A stretch of DNA of 8,136 nt from Verrucomicrobia bacterium UBA6015 (GCA_002428045.1 DIZZ01000170.1:27912-36047), one strand, 5' to 3'. Shown: positions 1-6,356, counted from the first letter of the stretch. Translations and numbers: made by a program. The notes: generated from the sequence alone by a model not told the origin.

Positions 1-300
1 CGGATCCTGGAACACCATCTGCACCCGTCGCCGGTAGCGCCGCATCCACCCCCGGTCCGCCATATTCACGGGTTCGCCATCAAAGGTGATCGCCCCGCCC
101 GCCGGAGCCACCAGCCCCATCACGGCACTTCCCAGCGTGGTCTTGCCGCAACCGCTTTCGCCGACGAGTCCGACCACTTCGCGCCGCCCGACCTGCAATG
201 AGACCCCGTTGACCGCGCAGACCTCGCCCCGGCCATGACGCCCCGGATAGGTGACCCGCAGATCGCGAACCGTCAGAAGTGGGTCGTTGCCATCACGCAT
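1..300 (-). CDS. dppF: Oligopeptide/dipeptide ABC transporter ATP-binding protein, OppF/DppF type (partial, N-terminal 100 aa)
   Basis: This is the cytoplasmic ATPase that would pair with the OppD/DppD-type subunit to power uptake of peptides or similar solutes through an inner-membrane permease. The 100 visible codons read MRDGNDPLLTVRDLRVTYPG at the start, then a Walker A P-loop GESGCGKTT (residues 47-55) and a Q-loop ending VFQDP (Gln98) exactly at the window edge. The signature motif, Walker B and C-terminal peptide-transporter domain lie outside. The ATG at 298-300 is preceded by AGGAGGT (305-311), the best Shine-Dalgarno in the window. The start overlaps the end of the upstream ATPase gene by 8 bp, which suggests translational coupling and fixed subunit ratios. 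The substrate cannot be told from the sequence; dipeptide, oligopeptide, nickel and glycoside transporters share this ATPase family. The family call is firm, the gene symbol is nominal. Confidence 0.88.
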   Translation of the reverse strand, partial: MRDGNDPLLTVRDLRVTYPGRHGRGEVCAVNGVSLQVGRREVVGLVGESGCGKTTLGSAVMGLVAPAGGAITFDGEPVNMADRGWMRRYRRRVQMVFQDP

Positions 301-1297
301 GCTGACCTCCTGAGCTGACCAACGGGAAATAGCAGCGGACGGAATGTACCGGATAGCCTTCCGACACCGCGATTTCCGGCGGCACTGCCTCGCGGCACCG
401 CGCCGCCGTGTGCGGGCAGCGATCCGCAAACGGGCAGCCGGACGGCAGCCGCCCCGGCGCGGGCACCATGCCTGGAATGCCGGACAACCGCCCCGTGACC
501 CGTTCCAGCCTCGGCACCACATCCAGCAGGCCCCGTGCATAAGGATGCGCCGGATGCCTCAACACGACCTCCGCCTCCCCCCGTTCCACCAGCATGCCTG
601 CATACATCACGTTCACGCGGTGGGCCACATCGGCCACCAATCCCAGATTGTGCGTGATCAGCAGCACGGCCATCCCCAGTTTCTGCTGCAGTTGCTTCAA
701 AAGATCCAGGATCTGGGCCTGGATTGTGACATCCAACGCCGTGGTCGGTTCATCCGCCACCAGCAACACCGGATGCCGGGCAATCGCCAGGGCGATTACC
801 ACCCGCTGCTGCATTCCGCCACTGAGTTCGTAGGGATACGCCTGGAAGCTCGATGCCGGAAGGCCGACCTGCGCCAGCAGATCCAGCGCCTGTTCGCGCC
901 GCTGCTGGCGATTTCCCGCCAGCACCTCGCACAACTGGAAACCGATCCGGAAGACCGGATTCAAGGCCGTTCCCGGGTCTTGGAAGACATACGCGATGCC
1001 GCTCCCCCGCACCGCCTGCAGATCGCGGCGCGATAGCCGCAGGGTATCGACCCCTCGGAAACGCACCTCTCCGGTAGGGTAGGATACCGGCGGCGAGGGA
1101 ATCAGCCGGGCCAGTGAAAGGGCGGTCACGCTTTTACCGCAACCACTCTCCCCGACCAAGGCAACGGTCTCGCCCGCGTCGACCGTGAAACTGACGTCCC
1201 GTACCACGTCGATCCGGCCGCCATCCTCGGCAGGAAATCCGATCGTCAGATGGCGGACATCCAGCAGCGTCCCTTCCTCTTGCGTAGGTTCCCTCAT
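293..1297 (-). CDS. dppD: Oligopeptide/dipeptide ABC transporter ATP-binding protein, OppD/DppD type
   Basis: This 334-aa protein is the first of two ATPases of a peptide-type ABC importer and has the normal length for the family. The nucleotide-binding domain carries Walker A GESGCGKS (49-56), Q-loop VFQDP (Gln106), the signature LSGGMQQ (158-164), Walker B ending ADEP (Asp182, Glu183) and the switch His216 in ITHNLG. The C-terminal peptide-transporter extension is present, with HPAHPYARGLL (248-258) followed by a cysteine set at 288, 294, 301 and 322. In structurally studied DppD proteins an equivalent cysteine set holds an iron-sulfur cluster; that it does so here is inference. The gene follows the dihydroorotate-dehydrogenase-like gene by 23 bp and overlaps the next ATPase by 8 bp, so the three are probably co-transcribed. 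The ATG at 1295-1297 has no evident Shine-Dalgarno, so translation may depend on coupling from upstream. Substrate unknown. Confidence 0.92.
   Translation of the reverse strand: MREPTQEEGTLLDVRHLTIGFPAEDGGRIDVVRDVSFTVDAGETVALVGESGCGKSVTALSLARLIPSPPVSYPTGEVRFRGVDTLRLSRRDLQAVRGSGIAYVFQDPGTALNPVFRIGFQLCEVLAGNRQQRREQALDLLAQVGLPASSFQAYPYELSGGMQQRVVIALAIARHPVLLVADEPTTALDVTIQAQILDLLKQLQQKLGMAVLLITHNLGLVADVAHRVNVMYAGMLVERGEAEVVLRHPAHPYARGLLDVVPRLERVTGRLSGIPGMVPAPGRLPSGCPFADRCPHTAARCREAVPPEIAVSEGYPVHSVRCYFPLVSSGGQHA
305..311 (-). promoter_or_regulatory. Ribosome binding site of the OppF/DppF-type gene
   Basis: On the minus strand AGGAGGT lies 4 nt before the ATG at 298-300, inside the last codons of the upstream ATPase gene. 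It matches the 16S anti-Shine-Dalgarno closely and fixes the start of the second ATPase despite the 8-bp gene overlap. Confidence 0.75.
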
Positions 1298-1320
1298 GAC
1301 TGCGCGTGCTGCAGCGCCAT

Positions 1321-2316
1321 TCAGGAATCCCGCCGGCGCATCAGTTCTTTCACATACTGCGCCCGGGCAAACCCCTGACCGCCGCCCGCCTCCGTATCGG
1401 CCAGCTTGCCACGGAAGTCAGCGATGCGGGAAAACCCATGCCGGTCCATCCACGCGGCCATGTCGGCCTGCATCTTCCCCAGCACCGACACCCCGGCTGG
1501 GGAATACAAGGCGGAACAGACCTGGACCACGTTGGCCCCGGCCAGCAGCCCCTTGATGGCCTCCTCGGCGCTATGCACGCCCGTGGTCATCGCGATATCG
1601 CACGGTACATGCCGGCGCAGCAGGGCGATCCAGCGCACGGGGAAGCCGCTGTCCTGCGGACGCGAAAGATTAAGCCCCGACTTCAGGGTCAGCGCCTCGA
1701 TATTGATTGTCGGCTGGAAAAAACGGTTGAAAAGGACCACGGCCTGCACATCCAACGCGGTCAGCCGACTGATGAAATTGGCTAGGGACGTGTAGTTCGG
1801 TCCCAGCTTCACGGCCACGGGGATGGTCAGCTCGGCCGACACGCCGGCAACCAGCTTCAAATGCCGTTCCTCTACCGCTGCCGACGTTTCCGCCGGGTTC
1901 TGGGGAATATCATACACATTCAATTCAAGCGCATCCGCCCCGGCTCGCTCGATCTTCCTGGCATAGGCGATCCAATGATCCTTGGTGGTACAGTTGAGGC
2001 TGGCGATCACCGGGATCTTCACGGCGGCCTTGGCTTCGCGGATAGCATCCAGATATTTTTCGGGACCGACCTGCATCGGATAATCCGCGCGGATATAGTC
2101 ATAGGCTTCCGGATTGTCCTGCCCCTCCAGCGCGGAGACCATGTCGCTGACCTCGGCCCGGATCTGCTCCTCGAAGATCGACCCGAAAACCACCGCCCCG
2201 GCCCCCGCCTCCTCCAGCGCCTTCACCTTGGCGGTTGTGGCCGAGAGCGTCGAACTCCCTGCTATGAAAGGATTGGCCAGCTTCAACCCCATATACGTCG
2301 TCGTTAGATCCGGCAT
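1321..2316 (-). CDS. Dihydroorotate dehydrogenase-like (PreA/PyrD-superfamily) flavoprotein
   Basis: This is an FMN-binding TIM-barrel protein of the dihydroorotate/dihydropyrimidine dehydrogenase superfamily, 331 aa from the start chosen here. Visible family features are the N-terminal strand MPDLTTTYMGLKLANPFIAG, an Asn in IASLNCTTKDHW (Asn108), ALELNVYDIP (129-138), a barrel lysine in VAVKLGPNY (Lys170), and a phosphate-binding segment TTGVHSAEEAIKGLLAGAN (244-262). True PyrD and DPD enzymes have NxSCPN or NxSCPH in the active-site loop, with Cys as catalytic base. Here the loop is NVYDIP and Asp136 falls where Cys would be. I therefore do not call it pyrD, and the substrate is unknown. 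The ATG at 2314-2316 is chosen because AGAGG (2322-2326) lies 5 nt upstream and the protein then begins like its relatives. ATG 2317-2319 is a close alternative; an upstream ATG at 2365-2367 would add 17 atypical residues. It heads a probable operon with two peptide-transporter ATPases. Confidence 0.85.
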   Translation of the reverse strand: MPDLTTTYMGLKLANPFIAGSSTLSATTAKVKALEEAGAGAVVFGSIFEEQIRAEVSDMVSALEGQDNPEAYDYIRADYPMQVGPEKYLDAIREAKAAVKIPVIASLNCTTKDHWIAYARKIERAGADALELNVYDIPQNPAETSAAVEERHLKLVAGVSAELTIPVAVKLGPNYTSLANFISRLTALDVQAVVLFNRFFQPTINIEALTLKSGLNLSRPQDSGFPVRWIALLRRHVPCDIAMTTGVHSAEEAIKGLLAGANVVQVCSALYSPAGVSVLGKMQADMAAWMDRHGFSRIADFRGKLADTEAGGGQGFARAQYVKELMRRRDS

Positions 2317-2388
2317 CATTACCTCTGCTTCCCATGCAAAACAAACCTTAACCCCAACCCGCCACACGACAGGCCTGCAAACCCCAGC

Positions 2389-2417
2389 ATCATACGGAGC
2401 CCGCCAGTCACTGGCAA
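2389..2417 (-). promoter_or_regulatory. Sigma-70-type promoter for the flavoprotein-ABC ATPase operon
   Basis: On the minus strand a -35 box TTGCCA (2412-2417) and a -10 box TATGAT (2389-2394) are separated by exactly 17 bp; each matches the consensus at 5 of 6 positions. Transcription would start near 2382, giving a leader of about 65 nt before the start codon at 2316. It is the best promoter match in the window. It implies the flavoprotein operon can be transcribed independently of the phosphatase gene upstream. Confidence 0.55.
2403..2415. promoter_or_regulatory. 13-bp palindrome overlapping the promoter (candidate operator)
   Basis: GCCAGT and ACTGGC form perfect 6-bp arms around a single central base. 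The site covers the upstream part of the promoter spacer and four bases of the -35 box, so a dimeric repressor bound there would block RNA polymerase. It is too short and lacks a T-tract, so it is a poor terminator for the phosphatase gene. The operator role is inference from position and symmetry. Confidence 0.35.
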
Positions 2418-2433
2418 GCGTAAAGCCAACGCA

Positions 2434-4140
2434 TCAAGCACCGGTGGTCGACAGCAGCCGTCGCAGGTTCATGCCGACCAGGCAGACGTCGTCATCAAAG
2501 CGTTTGCGGCCGCAGAACGTGCGGACATCCTGCACCAGTGCCTCCAACACACCGGTCACATCCAATCGGGCGTGTCTGCTGAGCGACGCCTGCAGGCGGG
2601 CGTTGTCGAAGCTATCATTTTCACCATTCTCGGCCTCCACAATGCCGTCGGTGAAGAACACGATGGTATCCCCCGGTTCGATGCGCGAAATATTCTGCCG
2701 GTAGACCGTCCCCGGGAACAGGCCGAGCGCCGGGTCGATCGAGGCGGTGCTGGATTGCAGGAACGCCGCCTGGTGTGAATGCGTCTTGAGCAGCACCGGG
2801 AAGGGGTGGCCGCCACCGGCATAGGTGATATTGCCGGACAGCAGATCGAGCACCATGTAGAAGGCGGTCACGAACATGGTTTGCCCCGGATTGCTGACAA
2901 TCCGGCACAGGTCGCTGTTCATGTGTGACAGGAACGCGGCCGGATCATAGCGGAAGGGGCCCAGCTCTTCGATCAGGCCGCGGATCGTGGCCACGATCAG
3001 TGCCGAGCGCACGCCATGCCCCATGACATCGGAGATAAAGATTCCCACCCTGCTTTCCGAAACCGCGAAGATCTCGAAGAAATCGCCTCCTACCGCGCCG
3101 CTGGGGATGTAGACGTGCCCGAACTCCAGCACGGAGGCCGTCGCATCGACCTCGGGGGGGAAGACCGGATAATCGCGCTGGATGAACGCCAGTTGGAATT
3201 CGTTGGCCAGATTGAGATCCTCGGCCAACTGGGCATTATGCTCGATCAGCTCATGCATGATGCGCTTTTGATCACTGACATCAAGCAACGACCAGACCAT
3301 GCCGATCACGGCACCGTCGGCATCGACATTCGGTGCCACCGACGCCTGCAGGAAAAGGGACTCGCCGGAAGCGCACCCCATTTCCAACTCGCCGCGCCAG
3401 GTTTCTCCCCGCCTCACGGTGTCCTGGATCGTGTCCGCCAGCCGGGGATTGCTGAGGAAGGCGGTGATCTGGGGCGATGGTTTCTGGCCGGTATCAATCC
3501 CAAGCAGGGTCCGCATCGCCGGGTTGCAGTATTGCAGGCGGGCATCCTCACCGGTCACAGCAATGCCATTGCCCGAGTTCTGGATGGCCGCATGGCCGGT
3601 ACGCAGCCGCTCCTCGGCCTCCCGGCGCAGGGTGACATCACGGATGAAGAAACTGATATAATCACGCTCCGAGATGCGCAGCATGTTAACAGAAACCTCG
3701 GCCGGGAAGGTGGTCCGGTCCGACCGCATGCAATAGGCCTGGATCAGGATGAAACGGTCATCCTTGAGGCTCTCGCCAATCGTCTGGATCAGTGATTCAT
3801 CGGACCCCGCCAGCAGATCGGTAATATGCAACTGGCAGAACCGGGCCACATTATAGTTAAAGAATTGTTCCGCGCGGCGGTTGACACGGATCACGTTGCC
3901 TGCCGTGCTGGTGATCACGGCCGCATCATATACGCTTTGCAGTAGCTCGCGGAAATCGGCACTGCCGACAATCTCGCACAGATCCCCGGCCGCCTCCCCC
4001 CTGGGATCGGACAGCGCAGGGGGTGGTGCAGGCGTCTTGGCGGACGTCTGCAACGGAATGGACGAATCCATCTCGATACCCTCTTCGGCATCGGACGTAA
4101 GATCAATCCGCATCGTTGACGAGAACTTCGTATTCGGCAT
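2434..4140 (-). CDS. PAS-PAS-SpoIIE/PP2C-type serine phosphatase (RsbU-like regulator)
   Basis: This 568-aa cytoplasmic signalling protein should dephosphorylate a phosphoserine or phosphothreonine on a partner, classically a STAS-domain anti-anti-sigma factor. After a Pro/Ala-rich N-terminal stretch (about 29-46) come PAS domain 1 (about 57-170, ending YISFFIRDVTLRREAEERLR), PAS domain 2 (about 176-290, ending MVWSLLDVSDQKR) and a short helical linker (290-320). The phosphatase domain follows (about 335-560). Its metal-binding motifs are intact: GGDFF (351-355, Asp353), SDVMGHG (370-376, Asp371), FTDGIVEA (496-503, Asp498) and DDDVCLVGM (549-557). No membrane segment is seen. The start is uncertain. 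ATG 4138-4140 has AGAGGAG 14 nt upstream, which is long; the in-frame ATG at residue 24 (4069-4071) has AGAGGG 7 nt upstream and would give 545 aa without loss of domains. No STAS or anti-sigma kinase gene is in the window, so its target is unknown. It is divergent from the rpoN cluster. Confidence 0.9.
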   Translation of the reverse strand: MPNTKFSSTMRIDLTSDAEEGIEMDSSIPLQTSAKTPAPPPALSDPRGEAAGDLCEIVGSADFRELLQSVYDAAVITSTAGNVIRVNRRAEQFFNYNVARFCQLHITDLLAGSDESLIQTIGESLKDDRFILIQAYCMRSDRTTFPAEVSVNMLRISERDYISFFIRDVTLRREAEERLRTGHAAIQNSGNGIAVTGEDARLQYCNPAMRTLLGIDTGQKPSPQITAFLSNPRLADTIQDTVRRGETWRGELEMGCASGESLFLQASVAPNVDADGAVIGMVWSLLDVSDQKRIMHELIEHNAQLAEDLNLANEFQLAFIQRDYPVFPPEVDATASVLEFGHVYIPSGAVGGDFFEIFAVSESRVGIFISDVMGHGVRSALIVATIRGLIEELGPFRYDPAAFLSHMNSDLCRIVSNPGQTMFVTAFYMVLDLLSGNITYAGGGHPFPVLLKTHSHQAAFLQSSTASIDPALGLFPGTVYRQNISRIEPGDTIVFFTDGIVEAENGENDSFDNARLQASLSRHARLDVTGVLEALVQDVRTFCGRKRFDDDVCLVGMNLRRLLSTTGA

Positions 4141-4193
4141 GGCGCGTTATCCAACTCCTCTTCTGTGCAACCCAATCGTCCGTGGCACGCTGA

Positions 4194-4202
4194 AATCTAC
4201 CA
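4194..4202 (-). promoter_or_regulatory. Possible extended -10 promoter for the phosphatase gene
   Basis: On the minus strand TGG followed by TAGATT fits the extended -10 pattern TGnTATAAT with two mismatches. No convincing -35 box lies at the right distance. Transcription would begin near 4187, about 47 nt before the ATG at 4140. Weak evidence. Confidence 0.25.
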
Positions 4203-4270
4203 CAGCCCGGCCAATGAACGCAAACGGCAATTTACATGATTTCTTGCTTGCAAAAGCACACCGTTTCCGA

Positions 4271-4299
4271 TTGGATTCAGACGAACGATTACCGACAAT
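4271..4299 (+). promoter_or_regulatory. Possible promoter for the Whirly-like gene and the rpoN cluster
   Basis: TTGGAT (4271-4276) and GACAAT (4294-4299) are separated by 17 bp, with 3 and 4 of 6 consensus matches. The predicted start near 4306 would leave a 20-nt leader containing the Shine-Dalgarno GAGAGGA at 4311-4317. The spacing is right but the boxes are poor. Confidence 0.25.
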
Positions 4300-4310
4300 A
4301 AACGCCATTA

Positions 4311-4317
4311 GAGAGGA
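4311..4317 (+). promoter_or_regulatory. Ribosome binding site of the Whirly-like gene
   Basis: GAGAGGA lies 9 nt before the ATG at 4327 and supports that start. No competing in-frame start with a ribosome binding site was seen upstream. Confidence 0.65.
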
Positions 4318-4326
4318 ACATACATC

Positions 4327-4854
4327 ATGGACGAAACGCCGCAATCAACCATCGAGGGCCGGCTCGCCTTTTATCACCCGACATCCACCGGCAGGGGCGC
4401 GGCGGTGCGCTTTGAGCTCCACCCAGCACGGCGCGGGCACGACGGATACATGTTTGCCGAGATCGCGGCCCAGAAAACCCTTGCATCCCGCAGCACCGCC
4501 GGCATCAAGGGTGCCACGTTCGATTGGGATGCCAAGATCGGCATGAAGCTCGGCATTACGGATGTATGTGCCCTGTTGGCCGTTCTCGAGGGCAAGACCG
4601 CCTCCGCCGGGGGTGAGAAGGGGTTGTTCCACCAGAGCACGTCCGCCAGTACGGTGATCGGATTCCGCCGGGTGGACGCGCCATCGGAAGGGTTCTGCCT
4701 GGAGGTTTCGCGCAAGGAGAAGCAAGCGGGGGCCACCGACCCGGTGCGCCTGCGCGTCGTGCTATCCGAGGCGGAAGGCATCGGCCTGCGGCAGGTGCTG
4801 GCCGCTTCCATCTTCCATTTGTGCTTCTATGCGGTTCCTGCGATTCGCGATTGA
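4327..4854 (+). CDS. Small protein with a predicted Whirly/MRP-like single-stranded nucleic-acid-binding fold
   Basis: This is a 175-aa soluble protein without signal peptide or membrane segment. I do not recognise a named bacterial family. Its order of motifs closely parallels, from memory, plant Whirly proteins: TGRGAAVRFELHP (21-33) sits where Whirly has KGKAALTV, GYMFAEIAAQ (40-49) matches the strand GFLLLQFAP, and FDWDAKIGMKLGITDVCALL (65-84) matches YDWSRKQVFSLSVTEIGTLV. KGLFHQS (98-104) then matches EFFHDP, FCLEVSRK (123-130) matches FFNLSVQNK, and a C-terminal helix (145-170) ends LCFYAVP where Whirly ends LPYLIGW. The fold has two four-stranded sheets plus helices and binds ssDNA or guide RNA as a tetramer. 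The DNA- or RNA-binding role here is inference. The start is supported by GAGAGGA (4311-4317) 9 nt upstream. rpoN follows after 55 bp with no visible terminator, so co-transcription is likely. Confidence 0.75.
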   Translation: MDETPQSTIEGRLAFYHPTSTGRGAAVRFELHPARRGHDGYMFAEIAAQKTLASRSTAGIKGATFDWDAKIGMKLGITDVCALLAVLEGKTASAGGEKGLFHQSTSASTVIGFRRVDAPSEGFCLEVSRKEKQAGATDPVRLRVVLSEAEGIGLRQVLAASIFHLCFYAVPAIRD

Positions 4855-4879
4855 CCCGGCGGGGATCAACCGCTAGATT
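4851..4879 (+). promoter_or_regulatory. rpoN: Possible internal promoter for rpoN-mfd
   Basis: TTGACC (4851-4856, 5 of 6) and TAGATT (4874-4879, 4 of 6) are separated by 17 bp. The -35 box contains the stop codon of the upstream gene (TGA, 4852-4854). Transcription would start near 4886, about 24 nt before the rpoN ATG. This would let rpoN-mfd be expressed independently of the Whirly-like gene. Confidence 0.45.
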
Positions 4880-4909
4880 AGCCGCATACGGAAAGAGACA
4901 GCAAAAGGT

Positions 4910-6349
4910 ATGCCAAGCCAATCATTATCGTTAAGTCAGAGCCAGCAGATGCAAATGGTGCTGGCACCGCAGTTACGCCAGTCGCTGGAAATGCTGCAGG
5001 TGCCCATCCTTGAACTGCGTGCCATGGTGCAAAAGGAACTCGAGATGAATCCCACCCTCGAGGAGCTTGCCCCCGAGGGACCTGCGCTGGAGATCGAGCA
5101 TACCTCCGATGAACCCGAACCCGCCGCTGACACCGGGGAGATGACCTTTGACAAGGAATTCGAGGTGCTGGCCAAACTCGATGACGAATGGCGCGACTAT
5201 TTCTTCCAGGATCTTGACAACCGACCCAACACCGTCGAGGCCGAGGAGAAACACCAGTTCCTGATGGATTCCCTGCCGCAGCATGAATCGCTGCAGGAAC
5301 ACCTGATGCAGCAGCTCGGCTTGACTGACCTCGATCCGGCCGACCGGCAGATCGGCGAATTGATTGTCGGCAGCATCAATGAGGATGGGTATCTGACCGT
5401 CTCCTTGAAGGAGATGGCCGAAACCACCACGCTCCCGCTCGACCGGATCCAGAATGTGCTGCTGGCCGTCCAGGAGTTCCATCCCGTCGGTGTCGGTGCC
5501 GCCGACCTGCAGGATTGCCTGCTGCTGCAACTGGAGCGGATCGGCAAGGCCGACTCCGTTGCCGGCGATATCGTGCGCGACCACATCGAGTTGCTGGCTG
5601 CGCACAAGCTGGATAAGATCGCCCGGCTGCTGAAGGTGTCCGTGGAAGAGGTCAAGGCCGCGGCCGCCTTTATCGCCACCCTCGATCCCACCCCTGGCCG
5701 GGCGTTCTCGGACAATACCTCCGCCTATATCTTTCCGGAAGTGGTGGTGCGCAAGGTCGAAGGGGAATATGTGATCATCCTGAACGACGACCGCCTGCCG
5801 CATCTGCGGATCAGCCGCCACTATCGCGATCTGATGGAAGCGGAGGACACCCCTGCCGACGTGAAAACCTATATCCGCAATAAACTGCGTTCGAGTACGT
5901 TCCTGCTCAAGAGCATCGACCAGCGGCAGCGCACGATCTACCGGATCGCCTCGGAGATCGTCAAGCAGCAGACCGAATTTCTGGATCACGGGGTCTCGCA
6001 TCTGCGCCCACTGACCATGAACATGGTGGCCGAGCAGGTCGGGGTACACGAGACGACCGTCAGCCGGGCGGTGAACCAGAAGTACATGCGCACCCCGCTG
6101 GGCACGTTCGAGATGAAGTATTTCTTCAACCCGGGCCTGCGTACCAGCACTGGCGAGTCCATTTCCAACAAAACCGTCAAGGATATCATTGCCTCCATCG
6201 TTGCCGAGGAGGACAGCAACGCCCCGCTTTCGGATATCACGATCATGGATGTGCTCAAACAGCGGGGCATCACGGTGGCGCGCCGCACGGTAGCCAAATA
6301 CAGGGATATGAGCGGCATCCCCCCCGCCCACCTGCGCAAACGAAACTGA
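4910..6349 (+). CDS. rpoN: RNA polymerase sigma-54 factor RpoN
   Basis: RpoN (sigma-N) binds core RNA polymerase and directs it to -24/-12 promoters, where initiation needs an AAA+ enhancer-binding activator. The 479-aa protein is full length for the family. Region I (1-50) is Gln/Leu-rich with the typical SQQMQMVLAPQLRQSLEMLQ and contacts activators; region II (about 51-115) is acidic. The core-binding domain follows (about 118-310, with the conserved NEDGYL at 157-162 and LDPTPGR at 258-264). The DNA-binding part has a helix-turn-helix (about 368-392, MVAEQVGVHETTVSRAVNQK) and the RpoN box ARRTVAKYRD (457-466). The box ends in Asp where Glu is commonest, a conservative change. The start codon gives the expected N-terminus; the nearest purine tract is GGAAAGAG at 4890-4897, a little far upstream. 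The mfd gene follows after 7 bp. No enhancer-binding protein or hpf/pts genes, which often accompany rpoN, are in the window. Confidence 0.97.
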   Translation: MPSQSLSLSQSQQMQMVLAPQLRQSLEMLQVPILELRAMVQKELEMNPTLEELAPEGPALEIEHTSDEPEPAADTGEMTFDKEFEVLAKLDDEWRDYFFQDLDNRPNTVEAEEKHQFLMDSLPQHESLQEHLMQQLGLTDLDPADRQIGELIVGSINEDGYLTVSLKEMAETTTLPLDRIQNVLLAVQEFHPVGVGAADLQDCLLLQLERIGKADSVAGDIVRDHIELLAAHKLDKIARLLKVSVEEVKAAAAFIATLDPTPGRAFSDNTSAYIFPEVVVRKVEGEYVIILNDDRLPHLRISRHYRDLMEAEDTPADVKTYIRNKLRSSTFLLKSIDQRQRTIYRIASEIVKQQTEFLDHGVSHLRPLTMNMVAEQVGVHETTVSRAVNQKYMRTPLGTFEMKYFFNPGLRTSTGESISNKTVKDIIASIVAEEDSNAPLSDITIMDVLKQRGITVARRTVAKYRDMSGIPPAHLRKRN

Positions 6350-6356
6350 GACTGTC

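Larger units (their letters stand above)
4141..4326. other. Divergent intergenic region between the phosphatase and the rpoN cluster
   Basis: These 186 bp separate two oppositely oriented transcription units and must hold both promoters unless transcription enters from outside. The region is clearly more AT-rich than its flanks. It contains a Shine-Dalgarno for each side and weak promoter candidates listed separately. A small hairpin, TGCTT and AAGCA around a GCAA loop (4245-4258), is present without a T-tract and has no obvious role. Confidence 0.6.

Noticed and set aside
344..1036. 230-codon open frame on the plus strand
   Set aside because: It is antisense to the ABC ATPase motifs, is rich in Arg, His and Gln in the low-complexity manner of shadow frames, and has no domain.
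1321..2367. Flavoprotein as pyrD, with the upstream ATG at 2365-2367
   Set aside because: The catalytic Cys motif is missing, so pyrD is not supported. The 17 extra residues lack family similarity, and the ribosome binding site at 2322-2326 favours the start at 2316.
2403..2415. Palindrome as a rho-independent terminator for the phosphatase gene
   Set aside because: The arms meet around one base, leaving no stable loop, and no T-tract follows on the minus strand; an operator is more plausible.
3016..3795. 259-codon open frame on the plus strand
   Set aside because: It is antisense to the phosphatase PAS and PP2C domains, with no recognisable domain and no ribosome binding site; a shadow frame.
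4183..4198. TGGCAC resembling a sigma-54 -24 element upstream of the rpoN cluster
   Set aside because: The -12 GC is absent at the required spacing (TC stands there), so it is not a credible sigma-54 promoter despite the tempting autoregulation.
4245..4258. Hairpin TGCTT/AAGCA with GCAA loop
   Set aside because: Only a 5-bp stem, no T-tract, and it lies between divergent starts, so it is not a terminator; probably chance.
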